A stretch of DNA of 64,000 nt from Burkholderia savannae (GTDB taxonomy: Bacteria > Pseudomonadota > Gammaproteobacteria > Burkholderiales > Burkholderiaceae): the NCBI RefSeq assembly GCF_001524445.2, contig NZ_CP013418.1, positions 1,488,001-1,552,000 on the forward strand, read 5' to 3'. The notes under the pieces are model-generated. The model ran no database searches. It saw only the letters and a program-made list of their open reading frames with translations, and had not been told where the DNA came from. Both the position numbers and the translations under genes were made by a program. Below, one piece after another: positions 36,219 through 44,799 of this stretch (position 1 is the stretch's first letter; every line of letters begins with the position of its first letter).

Positions 36219-36848
36219 TCAGGTCAATCGATCGGACGCCACGACATGCCCGCCCGGCTCCGGAACCAGCGCCGCCTCGATCAGTGCGCGGGCGATCCGC
36301 GGCGCCGGGTTGATCCGCCAGCCGCGCGGCAGCAGCGGCCCGAGCAGCGTCAGCGCGAGCACCGCGGCCCGCTCGCCGGCGCGAAACTCGCCGCGCTGCC
36401 CACCGATCAGCCCCGGCCGCACTGCGGTGAATGAAGCGAAGCCGAGACCGGCCAGATCCCGCTCCAGTTCGCCCTTCACGCGGTTGTAGAAGAAGCGCGA
36501 CGACGGATCGGCGCCGACGGCCGAATTGAGCACGTAGGTCGGCGTGCCGTGCTGCCGGGCGATGCGCGCGACCGCGAGCGGATAGTCGTGATCGACGCGC
36601 CTGAACGCGGGCCGGGAGCCCGCGGCGCGCATCGTCGTGCCGAGCGTGCAGATCACCGCGTCCGCGCGCCACCACGGCGCGTCGTCGGGCAGGCGATCGA
36701 AGTCGACGCGCGGCGCGTGCAGCTTCGGATGTGCAGGCAGCGCGCGGCGCGCGAGCGCCACCACGCCGTCGACACGCGGATCGGCAAGCGCCAGGTCCAG
36801 CACGTGTCGGCCGACGAGCCCGGTCGATCCGACGAGAAGCAGCTTCAT
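36219..36848 (-). CDS. NAD(P)-binding epimerase/reductase-like protein (YbjT/TIP30 type)
   Basis: A 209-aa atypical short-chain dehydrogenase. LLLVGSTGLVGRHVLDLAL is the N-terminal NAD(P) loop (GxTGxxG), and FFYNRVKGELERDL contains the YxxxK pair. VRPGLIGGQR is the family block after the active site. It is short for a full epimerase and resembles the YbjT/HTATIP2-like group with unknown substrates. Start at 36848 follows GAGGAA. Confidence 0.82.
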   Translation of the reverse strand: MKLLLVGSTGLVGRHVLDLALADPRVDGVVALARRALPAHPKLHAPRVDFDRLPDDAPWWRADAVICTLGTTMRAAGSRPAFRRVDHDYPLAVARIARQHGTPTYVLNSAVGADPSSRFFYNRVKGELERDLAGLGFASFTAVRPGLIGGQRGEFRAGERAAVLALTLLGPLLPRGWRINPAPRIARALIEAALVPEPGGHVVASDRLT

Positions 36849-37520
36849 CCTGAATTCCTCGGTGCGTGGCGTGCATCGGCGACGACGGCGGCCTTGCCAC
36901 ATCGCCCGGCGATTCTCTTGCCGGCCGGCAGGCCATGCCGTCGCCCGTCGCGCCGATGCATTCCGTTCCGTTGCTCGAACGCCCGGCGCGAAGCCGGACG
37001 ACCGTTCCAGGTGTTCGTGTCCGTTGCCGCCCGGACGACTGACGCCAGAAACGCAGGATAAGGGATTTTGAACTGTGTGCAGCGATTCGGATCGAACGTC
37101 GAAAATCGGCCGGCAAGTCCTGCGCGAGCCGTATCGAGAAGAACGGCATCGCCGCGATTTCGCCGATCGAAAGCGGCTTGCGCCGGCGAATCTGCGGCGC
37201 GAGCGAAAGAGATCAAGATCGATCGCGCCAAGCGCCTCGACGTTGTGGCGAATCGACAAGCGAAAGCCCAACGAGTTCGCACGTTGATTGACCATTGCCG
37301 ACGCGCGCGCAACGCGCTCACAATCGAAACGGATCGGCGCGCGGTTGCCTTGCGCATGATACGAGCGCCGGATGCTCGGCTCGGCCGCCGCACGGGACAA
37401 CTTCCGCTATCTTGCAGCGGCGACGTAGCCGCCGCCGAACCAAAACGATTGTTCCCTGCCTGGCGGGCCGTCGTCCGTCGGCATCCGAACGCATTCGACA
37501 ACGCGCGGGAATCACACGAC
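36849..37520. other. Divergent intergenic region
   Basis: About 670 bases between divergent genes. No repeat, RNA or gene could be supported; frames are Arg-rich without ribosome binding sites. Confidence 0.4.
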
Positions 37521-38033
37521 ATGGCTATCCCACAAACCAGGCAGGAATTGCTGGATGCGATCCGCACCACTTACGAAAAGCTGGCGGCGGACCTTGCCGG
37601 CGTGCCGCCGGAACGCGCACGTGAGGCTACCCTGGAAGGCCACGCACGAGGCACGCGGATGAGCGCGGCCGATCTGGTGGCCTACCTGATCGGCTGGAAC
37701 CAGTTGGTGCTGAAATGGTGCGACGCCAGCGCGCACGGCCGGCCGGTGGATTTTCCCGATACCGGGTACAAGTGGAACGAACTGGGGCGCCTGGCACAGA
37801 AGTTCTATGCCGATCATGCCCATGACGACTATCCCGGCTTGCTGCACCGGTTCGCCGACGTGCACGCGCGCATCGTGTCGCTCGTCGAGCGGGAAACCGA
37901 CGAATCTCTGTATGGCGCGCGCTGGTACGAGAAATACACGCTGGGACGGATGATCCAATTCAATACGTCGTCGCCGTATGCCAATGCGCGCGCGCGTTTG
38001 CGCAAGTGGAAGAAAGCCCATGGGATCACCTGA
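37521..38033 (+). CDS. ClbS/DfsB family four-helix-bundle protein (DUF1706)
   Basis: A 170-aa protein. The conserved pattern of the ClbS/DfsB family is seen: ADLVAYLIGWNQLVLKW in helix 2, FPDTGYKWNELGRLAQKFY in the middle, and WYEKYTLGRMIQFNTSSPY near the C terminus. ClbS protects E. coli from its own genotoxin colibactin by opening the cyclopropane warhead; most other members have no assigned role. Near a secondary-metabolite-rich genome, a self-protection or detoxification function is possible (inference). The start ATG is at the beginning of the family domain; an upstream in-frame extension to 37068 has no support. Confidence 0.85.
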   Translation: MAIPQTRQELLDAIRTTYEKLAADLAGVPPERAREATLEGHARGTRMSAADLVAYLIGWNQLVLKWCDASAHGRPVDFPDTGYKWNELGRLAQKFYADHAHDDYPGLLHRFADVHARIVSLVERETDESLYGARWYEKYTLGRMIQFNTSSPYANARARLRKWKKAHGIT

Positions 38034-38471
38034 CGGCGAATTTCTCGGAAGGTCGCGGCCGGCATGGGCTGCTGCAATGCGATGCGATGCGATGCAGATT
38101 TTCGACATCGAACGATACGACGCCCCCGTTTCCGACATGTTTTACGCCCGTCACCGCGAAAGTCGTCGTGCGCCGTTTTGGCGGAATCGCCATGCCGAGC
38201 CACGCGACCGCGCGCCTTCGTCACCGCAAGCGCTTCAAGGCTCCGAAGCTCCGTGAACAAGTGATGAACGAACAGCTGCCCATCGCCGGAATGTTCGTCA
38301 TTCAAAATTTCGCTCATTCCGCTCAGTCCGGCTCCCCCGAATTCGAACGCGCTATCTCGCACACGATTCAAAAAAAGCGCCGCCCCAGCGACGAAATCAT
38401 CAAGCAAAACAACATCCTCGATTAACGCCACATCTCACCCACCCGCACCCCAATTCCTCTCCGCGTCGAAT
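38034..38471. other. Left-flank region of the island
   Basis: About 440 bases up to the IS end, with a noticeably AT-rich right half (38290-38430). Open frames exist on both strands, none with a recognised motif. It may be the junction between core and island DNA. Confidence 0.4.
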
Positions 38472-38498
38472 TGACCTGCGGCGGGATTTTGTAGCCAA

Positions 38499-39333
38499 TC
38501 AGGCAGTGAGTTTCGCGTCGATATTATCGGAATCCAACCAGGCTCGACGGACCGTGGCCGGAGGTTGATAGCGATGCGCGCTATGGGGCCGGCGCTCGTT
38601 GTAGAACTGCCGCCAGCGTTCGATGAGTACCTTGGCCTCGGCACGGCTGCGGAACCATTCCCGGTTCAGCAATTCGTCACGCAGCTTGCCGTTAAAGCTC
38701 TCGACGAACCCGTTTTGCCACGGACTGCCAGGCGCGATGAAGGCCGGACCGATTGCAGCGTCTCGCAGCCAGCGCATAACCTTGGCAGCAGTAAATTCAG
38801 CGCCGTTGTCAGACCGAACGAATGCGGGCTTGCCGTACAGCCGCATCAGTCGCGACAGCGTCAAGATCACATCCTGCGACCGCAAGCTGGCACCGACTTC
38901 GATCGCCAGGCATTCGCGAGTGTATTCATCGATCACGCAAAGCATCTTCAATGCCCGCCCGTCCACCAACTGGTCGTGCACGAAGTCGTAGCTCCATACC
39001 GAATTCGGTTGTGTCGCACCGGGCAGGCGAATGTCGTTGCCACAACGACGACGGCGAGGCCGCCGACGCGGAATGTTGAGCTGCAAGGCTCGCCACATTC
39101 GCCGCACGCGCGATTCGCCCAGCGCCAGCCAAGCCGACATCCGCCGGTAGCCGAAGCGCGGCACTTCCTGAGCAGCCGCGATCAGCCGCTCGCCCAGGCT
39201 CCGGTCCTTCTCCGGTTGAGCGTATAGGTGGCCGCCCGGCGACTCAGCCCCAGATAGAACATGCCTTGCGTTGTGATAGCCCCCGCCGAGTCAGGACTTC
39301 CAGCGCTTCGCGCCGGCCCGTTGGGGTACTCAT
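38499..39333 (-). pseudogene. IS3-family transposase OrfB, frameshifted
   Basis: The DDE integrase core is intact in the last segment: [23 protein letters not shown] and [19 protein letters not shown] carry the D, D and E. The N-terminal part is spread over three frames. MSTPTGRREAL starts at 39333, runs to KACSI and then shifts near 39257 into [13 protein letters not shown], which shifts again near 39215 into [21 protein letters not shown]. Two separate frame changes mean the element cannot encode a normal transposase. Confidence 0.85.
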
Positions 39334-39593
39334 TTTTTTCGGCTGAATTCCTTCAGGCCGTCGATAACCAGCAATTGCTCGGCGATCAAACGCTTGAGCC
39401 GCTCGTTCTCCGATTCCAGATCCTTGAGCCGGCGGGCGTCGGCCACATCCATGCCGCCGAACTTGTTGCGCCAACGATAGAACGTCTGTTCCGAGATGTT
39501 GTGGCGCTTGCACAGATCCTTCACCGGCTCGTCCCGGCTCTCGGCCTCGCGCAAGATCCGGATGATCTGCTCGTCGGTAAATCGCTTCTTCAT
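39330..39593 (-). CDS. IS3-family transposase OrfA (IS407-like)
   Basis: An 87-aa HTH protein. KRFTDEQIIRILREAE and ISEQTFYRWRNKFGGM are the IS407-type helix-turn-helix, and LESENERLKRLIAEQLL is the leucine-zipper. It ends in a run of A before its stop, at the site where programmed -1 frameshifting to OrfB occurs in IS3 elements; its TGA overlaps the OrfB ATG. The reading frame is intact although its partner is not. Confidence 0.9.
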   Translation of the reverse strand: MKKRFTDEQIIRILREAESRDEPVKDLCKRHNISEQTFYRWRNKFGGMDVADARRLKDLESENERLKRLIAEQLLVIDGLKEFSRKK

Positions 39594-39775
39594 CGAGTTC
39601 TCCTTGCCTCTGGGATAAAAGAGAACTCACTTGCCAGATGGATACAAGAAACGTCTCAGGTCAGGCTACTTCCTGTGGCGGTTGAAGAGCGCCAATATTT
39701 CCGGAAATTGATGCGGTTCGCGGCGAACTTCCCGACCTCATTTATGAGCTGGCGCTCTCGCTGCGGCCCTCGTGA

Positions 39776-40708
39776 TTACCGCAGCCGCCATCGTGAGAAG
39801 GAAGGTCGCGTCCGAGCGCCCATACTGTTCCACTCCCCCGTCGCTATCAACGTGATGTGCGAGATGGGTGCCCTATTTCGCCATGACGGAATTGGGTCCG
39901 TCCGTACCGGCCACGGGTAGTTTTGCGCGATCCACGTCAGATATTCCGGTGTCATCGGCACAGGGCCACCATGTGCCGCAGCATATTTCTCGCCTTCGTC
40001 TGAGAACGCGATCGGCCACAACAAGCAGTCGATCACGACCTGATCGCGGGGCGTTCCGTTCGGTTCGGGATGTTGAGCGAGAAACGTTACCTGTTCATCG
40101 GCAAGATCAATCGTGCGCGCCATATCCGAATGCAAATCATCGATTAAGGTGTCGCCGTGATGGGCTGCAACATCGCCCAAGCGCTCCCACGCCAGCTTGA
40201 ATGCTTCCCTAGGCGAAACGGATTTCACCGAGCCAAGGTACTTCACGGCGCGATGCGGGATGCTGTCTCTACCGGAAGTCGACCAAAAAAGCGGCTCGTA
40301 CTTCGCGAGCAGTTGGCACGCGCTGCGGGCGTAGAAGAGCGCAAGTGCATGCAGAATGCCATCGTGGCGCGCGCCTCGGTGATAGGCGGAATTGCGAAAT
40401 CCATGCAGATACTGGATGGTGTCCGCCAACTCGCCAATGACGAGTCCCGTCGTCCGGGCAAGCTTTATCTTCGCATCGAAATATGGACCTAACGCGGCGG
40501 TCACGAGCTTTGGGTCGCATCGGGGGCCATCGTCCGGCGGATACAGTTCGGCGTCGCGACGAATATCCTGTGCATGCTCGTGCAATGTCAGTTCGACTGC
40601 ATTGTCAATCAGCATCAGCGCGAACCGGTCGAAATTTCGGTCCTTGAGCGCGAGCTGATCAAGTGCCAAGTCCAATTGGTCAAGCTGATCGGCAAGAAAC
40701 TGAATCAC
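39776..40708 (-). CDS. Hypothetical protein with RX4H motif, HEPN-like
   Basis: A 310-aa soluble protein that I do not recognise as a named family. The segment LHGFRNSAYHRGARHDGILH (102-121) contains R105-x4-H110, the ribonuclease signature of HEPN domains, set between helices rich in Leu and Ala. Upstream are IDNAVELTLHEH and AKIKLARTTGLVIGELADT, also helical. This would suit an RNA-cutting effector or a nucleic acid-binding partner. It follows the 588-aa gene by 104 bases on the same strand, so the two probably form a unit. Its base composition is well below that of the core genes, and it sits in the island. Confidence 0.75.
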   Translation of the reverse strand: MIQFLADQLDQLDLALDQLALKDRNFDRFALMLIDNAVELTLHEHAQDIRRDAELYPPDDGPRCDPKLVTAALGPYFDAKIKLARTTGLVIGELADTIQYLHGFRNSAYHRGARHDGILHALALFYARSACQLLAKYEPLFWSTSGRDSIPHRAVKYLGSVKSVSPREAFKLAWERLGDVAAHHGDTLIDDLHSDMARTIDLADEQVTFLAQHPEPNGTPRDQVVIDCLLWPIAFSDEGEKYAAAHGGPVPMTPEYLTWIAQNYPWPVRTDPIPSWRNRAPISHITLIATGEWNSMGARTRPSFSRWRLR

Positions 40709-40812
40709 GCCCGCCCTCCACTATGAGGCATTCAACGGCGGCACCGGCAGCGCTTGTCATGCGGCACGTCCCGTTGACCTCGTAATCGCATCGGCCCAGC
40801 AACGCACCGATT

Positions 40813-42579
40813 CTACGCTCCTCGCTCTTGCGATTCGCCAAAGAGCAATTTACCTGTCCACCACACAGATCGGCCGAAATTGTGAATCAGTTGCTCGCCC
40901 TGTCGCATGAACGAACGGCTCACATCAATTTCGGCAAGCTTGAGCGCTTCTCCGATTTTCGAGCTGGTCGGATGCGCGTCACCTACCCGCATATCATAGG
41001 TACCAGCGATAGGGCCAAAGATGCGGCGAGCTTTCTCGGCTCCAACCTTTTGCGCCAAGATATCCTGAAGGAGCTTGTTTGATCCCAGCTTCTCCTTCTC
41101 CGCATGCGTCGAAAGCTTGCGGAGTGCGCGCACATCGAGGCGGTCCGAAAATACCCGAACAAGCTCCTTCGCGAGCCTGAGCAATGAAGCTTGGTCCTTG
41201 CTCGCAAAGCGCGACACATGCTGCATGACCTCCACATCATCAATCTCGTGTGTGTACAGCCCGACACCGAAGTTCTCGCGAAAGCCCCCTTCTAGCATCC
41301 GCATGCTTTCGAACAGCATTTCTTCAACAGCGTGCGTGGGTGCTACCTGCGCTTTCACCTGCGCTGACAGCAGCTCGTTCGAAACTTTTCCATCAGGCAC
41401 GACGTTGTGAGCAGCCCAAATGTGCTGTTCCCATGCGGCAAGGCGCGCAACATCATGGGCGTAGACCGTGACCAGATCCGAAGAGTTGACCCCGAAGTGC
41501 GTCACATAGCCGGACGTGGATCGAATACCGCCGGTTTCCGCCGTGTACCATCCAAGAGAAAAGCCACGGTGGCCGAGAAGTTCGTTGACGATGCTAGAGC
41601 GGAACCACAGCCAACGACCGACATCCTCATAGTCTAATTCGGAAGACGACATGCGCTTTCCGTCAGTCTCAACGATGAATTGAGGAAGGTTCCTATCCGC
41701 GTCACCTCGAACGCGGACGCTTTGGCCTCGGTGTTCGATCCATTCGTCGCGCCAAAATTCACCCTCCACCCGCACACCGTCAAAGCCGCTGTGATGCCCA
41801 TGTCCGGTTTCGTAATCGGTGTTGTCGTCGCTTTCCGGTCCCATTACGGGAGCGTCTTCATCTTCGTCAACATCGGTTCGCCATGCCCGGAAGGTTGCCC
41901 AGCTTCCGCCGAATACATCGTCCACGCTACGAATACGAAGCTCGAACCGCCCGCCGTCTCGTTCTTCTTCGCGGTCGTCCAGATTCTCGTATGCGCTGCC
42001 TTCAAGGGCGACGACGTTTTCGACCCGTTGGCGGTAGTACGACAGGCGAAGCGAAAGATTCCTAGCTGCCAAATAGTCCATGAGAAATTCGCGCTTGATC
42101 TCGATCAGGCGATGCCCGTCTTTTTCATCAAGCACTTCGCGCGCGACAATCACGAAATCCTCTTCAGGCCTTACCCAGTTGCCTCCATCCTTTATCAGAT
42201 GTAGAGCAACGACAAGGTCGGGATTCAGAATCCACTGCGTTCCGCCAACGACCGGTTGCGGATGTTCGAAAACAAGTTCGACTCCGATCGGTTCCTTGTC
42301 GTTGTACTGGTACTGGTCGATAGGCGAATAGTGTCCGTCTTCGTAAGCATACGGCTGCACGTTGTGACTGATTCCGATATCAGACCAGCTAAGTCGTTCG
42401 GCGACCTCGCGATGCTCCGGTGGGAACGCAACGGACCCACAGCCAAAGTATTCGCTGACATAGCCCACTTTCCGAACTTCACCCTGCTCGTCGTTGTGCG
42501 ACGCCCTCAAAGGAACCCAGGTTGCCTCCGCGAAGGCTCGGCGCGTTTCTTTTGTTTGTAGAATCCATTCTTGATTCAT
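40813..42579 (-). CDS. Large hypothetical island protein, possible C-terminal HEPN/Abi-like domain
   Basis: A 588-aa soluble protein with no family I can name. Start at 42579 follows AGGGA; an in-frame extension to 42618 is not favoured. The first 400 residues are rich in Trp, Tyr and Asp/Glu and look like mixed alpha/beta, with an acidic linker (VDEDEDAPVMGPESDDN). The C-terminal 180 residues are helical, ending with YDMRVGDAHPTSSKIGEA. There R531-x4-H536 resembles the RX4H motif in HEPN and abortive-infection C-terminal domains. A role as sensor plus effector in antiphage defence is inference. Codon use is atypical of the surrounding core. Confidence 0.78.
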   Translation of the reverse strand: MNQEWILQTKETRRAFAEATWVPLRASHNDEQGEVRKVGYVSEYFGCGSVAFPPEHREVAERLSWSDIGISHNVQPYAYEDGHYSPIDQYQYNDKEPIGVELVFEHPQPVVGGTQWILNPDLVVALHLIKDGGNWVRPEEDFVIVAREVLDEKDGHRLIEIKREFLMDYLAARNLSLRLSYYRQRVENVVALEGSAYENLDDREEERDGGRFELRIRSVDDVFGGSWATFRAWRTDVDEDEDAPVMGPESDDNTDYETGHGHHSGFDGVRVEGEFWRDEWIEHRGQSVRVRGDADRNLPQFIVETDGKRMSSSELDYEDVGRWLWFRSSIVNELLGHRGFSLGWYTAETGGIRSTSGYVTHFGVNSSDLVTVYAHDVARLAAWEQHIWAAHNVVPDGKVSNELLSAQVKAQVAPTHAVEEMLFESMRMLEGGFRENFGVGLYTHEIDDVEVMQHVSRFASKDQASLLRLAKELVRVFSDRLDVRALRKLSTHAEKEKLGSNKLLQDILAQKVGAEKARRIFGPIAGTYDMRVGDAHPTSSKIGEALKLAEIDVSRSFMRQGEQLIHNFGRSVWWTGKLLFGESQERGA

Positions 42580-42666
42580 CGCTAATCCCTTTGAAATACC
42601 AAACTCCAGCCTGCGCACGCCCCGGCCGCGCGATGCAGTCCGCTACCATGTAAGCCGAGATGGGTC

Positions 42667-42939
42667 TCAACGCTCGAACGAAGCGGGCAGATCGATGTCC
42701 TCCGGGCGGCGGGACAGCACAGCGCGGACCTCGGACAAGAAGGTGTCGTCGTAGAGGCGCAGCCCACCGCAGCGCGGGTCCTGGCTCTGATAAGCGAGAC
42801 GGCGTGCCAGCAGGATTTCAGCGTGTAATGGCTCGACGCTATAGACCACTCGGACGGATTCAGTCACCGGCACGCCGTTCGGGACGTTGCTGAACTGTTT
42901 GAACAGACGGCGCGAGGACCGCCCTGTGATGGTGCTCAT
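42667..42939 (-). CDS. Small hypothetical island protein
   Basis: A 90-aa protein of unknown family, from ATG at 42939. The N terminus is basic with Ser/Arg (TGRSSRRLF), and the rest has a regular helical look (VEPLHAEILLARRLAYQS). No catalytic, membrane or metal motif is visible. It precedes the two HEPN-like genes on the same strand, separated by about 90 bases from the start of the larger one, and could belong to their unit. Ribosome binding is not strong. Confidence 0.5.
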   Translation of the reverse strand: MSTITGRSSRRLFKQFSNVPNGVPVTESVRVVYSVEPLHAEILLARRLAYQSQDPRCGGLRLYDDTFLSEVRAVLSRRPEDIDLPASFER

Positions 42940-43078
42940 TTAGACGTTCTCTATATTTTGAAACTGGTTGCAAAACCAAAGAGACCGACCGGCCAATTTG
43001 GCCGACCAGATCGGCCACCGTGGCCGTTGCGAGGTCGCCGAACTGTACTCCATCGGAGCAGTGTACTGAGGAAACGAA

Positions 43079-43121
43079 GGGTGGTCTGTAGGACCAAGCA
43101 GATCGGTCCCACAGACCACCC
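43079..43121. repeat. Strong stem-loop (17-bp stem, 9-base loop)
   Basis: The arms 43079-43095 and 43105-43121 pair at 16 of 17 positions around the loop AAGCAGATC. On the minus strand it directly follows the stop codon of the recombinase remnant, and only a weak TTCGTTTCC follows the stem. It could be a terminator for that gene or a relic of the transposon. Confidence 0.85.
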
Positions 43122-43280
43122 TTACGTCACGCTGACCACATCGCCTCGCGCACGCAGCCGCATGATGGTTTGGCGGCTGAAGCCGGCTGCACGGATTTCG
43201 ACGACTTGATTGTCTGTTGTCTGCTCGGCTGTCGAGACCCGGCAGTAGGCAAAGACTCGGCTCAACTTCGCGCCCCCCAA
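43122..43280 (-). pseudogene. Serine recombinase/resolvase remnant with internal deletion
   Basis: About 52 codons from a possible TTG at 43280. The first part, [19 protein letters not shown], is the N-terminal catalytic start of Pin/TnpR-type recombinases with the nucleophile Ser in RVS. After EIRAAGF it jumps straight to [11 protein letters not shown], which is the C-terminal HTH of the same family. The central 100 or more residues (dimer interface, E helix) are gone while the frame is kept. It is therefore an in-frame internal deletion and cannot recombine DNA. Confidence 0.8.
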
Positions 43281-43496
43281 TCGAACAAATATGGCCGAAC
43301 ATTAACCCCTTGGTGCCGTGCGTCAAGCTTGTCGCCGGGATGTTATACCCTGACGGTCAACTGACGACCCGTTGCGTGAATCCGAGTCGCCGCGCTGGGA
43401 ACGAACGACAGAGGTGGCCGCGCAAATTCGGACAGTCGGGTAAGTGGAATGCCCGGGGCCTGAGCCAGCGATAATGCAGGCAAAGGAACCGGAAAG

Positions 43497-43805
43497 ATGA
43501 CGAAGAGAACCCGACGGACGCACTCAGCGGCGTTCAAAGCGAAAGTGGCCCTGGCGGCGGTCAAGGGCGAGCGCACGCTGGCCGAACTGGCGCAGCAGTT
43601 CGATGTGCACCCGAACCAGATCACGGAGTGGAAGCGGCAACTGCAGGAGCGTGCGGCGGATGTGTTCGGCGCGGCCGCTCCACCGTCGAACGAGCCGCCG
43701 GTGGACGTGAAAACGCTGCACGCGAAAATCGGACAGTTGACGCTGGAGAACGATTTTTTGTCAGGAGCGCTCGGCAAAGCCGGACTGCTGAGCGCAAAGC
43801 GATGA
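43497..43805 (+). CDS. IS3-family transposase OrfA
   Basis: A 102-aa HTH protein. [20 protein letters not shown] and [19 protein letters not shown] are the IS3-type helix-turn-helix, followed by a leucine zipper ([15 protein letters not shown]). Its stop overlaps the OrfB start (ATGA at 43802-43805), the arrangement used for coupled or frameshifted expression of the fused transposase. An AAAGATG context precedes the start. Confidence 0.93.
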   Translation: MTKRTRRTHSAAFKAKVALAAVKGERTLAELAQQFDVHPNQITEWKRQLQERAADVFGAAAPPSNEPPVDVKTLHAKIGQLTLENDFLSGALGKAGLLSAKR

Positions 43806-44632
43806 TTGACCGTACGCATGCGCTGCCGGTTTCGCGACAGACGCGACTGGTTGGCATCGCGAGATCGAGCGCGTATTACCGGGCGCAGCCAGTGAGCGAG
43901 GCGGACCAGTTGCTGATGCGGCGGATCGACGAACTGCACATGGAGTTTCCGTTTGCCGGAGCGCGGATGCTGGCGCGTCTGTTGCGCCGGGAAGGCTATG
44001 AGGTCGGCCGCCGCCGCGTGCGCACGCTGATGAAACGCATGGGCGTGGAAGCGCTGTACTGCAAGCCGAACACGAGCCGACGCAATGCGCAGCACAAGAT
44101 CTGGCCGTACCTGCTGCGCGGCATGAAAATCGCCCGGGCCAATCAGGCGTGGGCACTGGACACGACATACATTCCGATGGCGCGAGGCTTCGTGTACCTG
44201 ACGGCAGTAGTGGATTGGTCAAGTCGCAAGGTGCTCTCGCACCGGGTGGCGATCACGCTGGAAGCAGTGCACGCCGTCGAGGCGCTCGAGGAAGCGTTCG
44301 CGCGCTACGGGCTGCCGGACATTGTGAACACCGATCAGGGCAGCCAGTTCACGGCGGGCGCGTTCACCGAGGCCGTACTGGGTCGAGGCGTGCGGCTGTC
44401 GATGGACGGTAAAGGGGCCTGGCGCGACAACGTGTTCGTCGAACGCGTGTGGCGCAGCGTCAAGTACGAAGAGGTTTACCTGCGAGCTTACGAGTCGGTC
44501 AGCCATGCCCGGCGCTCCATCGGCGACTACATCGAGCTGTACAACCGAAAACGGCCCCATTCGAGCCTGGCGGATCGGACGCCGGATGAGGCATACTTCG
44601 CGACGCTGCCTGCGATCAAATCGGCAGCATGA
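43802..44632 (+). CDS. IS3-family transposase OrfB (DDE integrase)
   Basis: A 276-aa protein, intact. The HTH_21-type region ([20 protein letters not shown]) is followed by the rve integrase core: [14 protein letters not shown] with the first Asp, [10 protein letters not shown] with the second, and [20 protein letters not shown] with the Glu. It catalyses cut and strand transfer during transposition together with OrfA. Confidence 0.95.
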   Translation: MIDRTHALPVSRQTRLVGIARSSAYYRAQPVSEADQLLMRRIDELHMEFPFAGARMLARLLRREGYEVGRRRVRTLMKRMGVEALYCKPNTSRRNAQHKIWPYLLRGMKIARANQAWALDTTYIPMARGFVYLTAVVDWSSRKVLSHRVAITLEAVHAVEALEEAFARYGLPDIVNTDQGSQFTAGAFTEAVLGRGVRLSMDGKGAWRDNVFVERVWRSVKYEEVYLRAYESVSHARRSIGDYIELYNRKRPHSSLADRTPDEAYFATLPAIKSAA

Positions 44633-44799
44633 TTGCCTCGGACGTTCCACTTAAAAATCTCAGAAAACTGTCCGAACGAGTGAGGCCACCTCTGACCTCT
44701 CTCAAAGAGCAACGGCCAATTGATAGGCGGCGCGCGGTAACGCGTTATCGGCCCTACAGCGGGTTGGATCATGGGATATAGTGAAGCAGTGCTCTGCCT

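Larger units (their letters stand above)
38472..39663 (-). mobile_element. IS3-family element, IS407-like group, decayed (1192 bp)
   Basis: Both ends begin TGACCTG when read inwards, and the terminal 38-39 bases share GTA-CCA----GGCA-TGAG in matching positions, which defines the inverted repeats. Length fits IS407-type elements. orfA is intact and orfB is frameshifted. The four bases outside each end (GAAT and GGCT) do not match, so there is no target duplication; the element may have recombined since insertion. Confidence 0.85.
43410..44693 (+). mobile_element. IS3-family insertion sequence, complete (1284 bp)
   Basis: Terminal inverted repeats begin AGAGGTGGCC at both ends and share TTCGGACAGT further in. 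A 3-bp direct repeat GAC flanks it (43407-43409 and 44694-44696). Both transposase frames are intact, so it may still be active. It inserted between the recombinase remnant and the lipase gene. Confidence 0.92.

Noticed and set aside
37829..38431. Minus-strand 200-residue open frame at the island edge
   Set aside because: Most of it is antisense to the ClbS-family gene; the free part has no recognised motif.
38451..38472. CTCTCCGCGTCGAATT as a possible distal att copy of tRNA-Ser
   Set aside because: It resembles the tRNA 3' end only partly and is in the inverted orientation, while att sites must be direct repeats.
43079..43121. attC site of an integron
   Set aside because: The stem is too regular and lacks the R'/R'' core sites and unpaired bases of attC; no IntI gene is nearby.
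42940..43326. Minus-strand 128-residue open frame
   Set aside because: It is out of frame with, and overlaps, the recombinase remnant, which has clear homology; composition is not protein-like.
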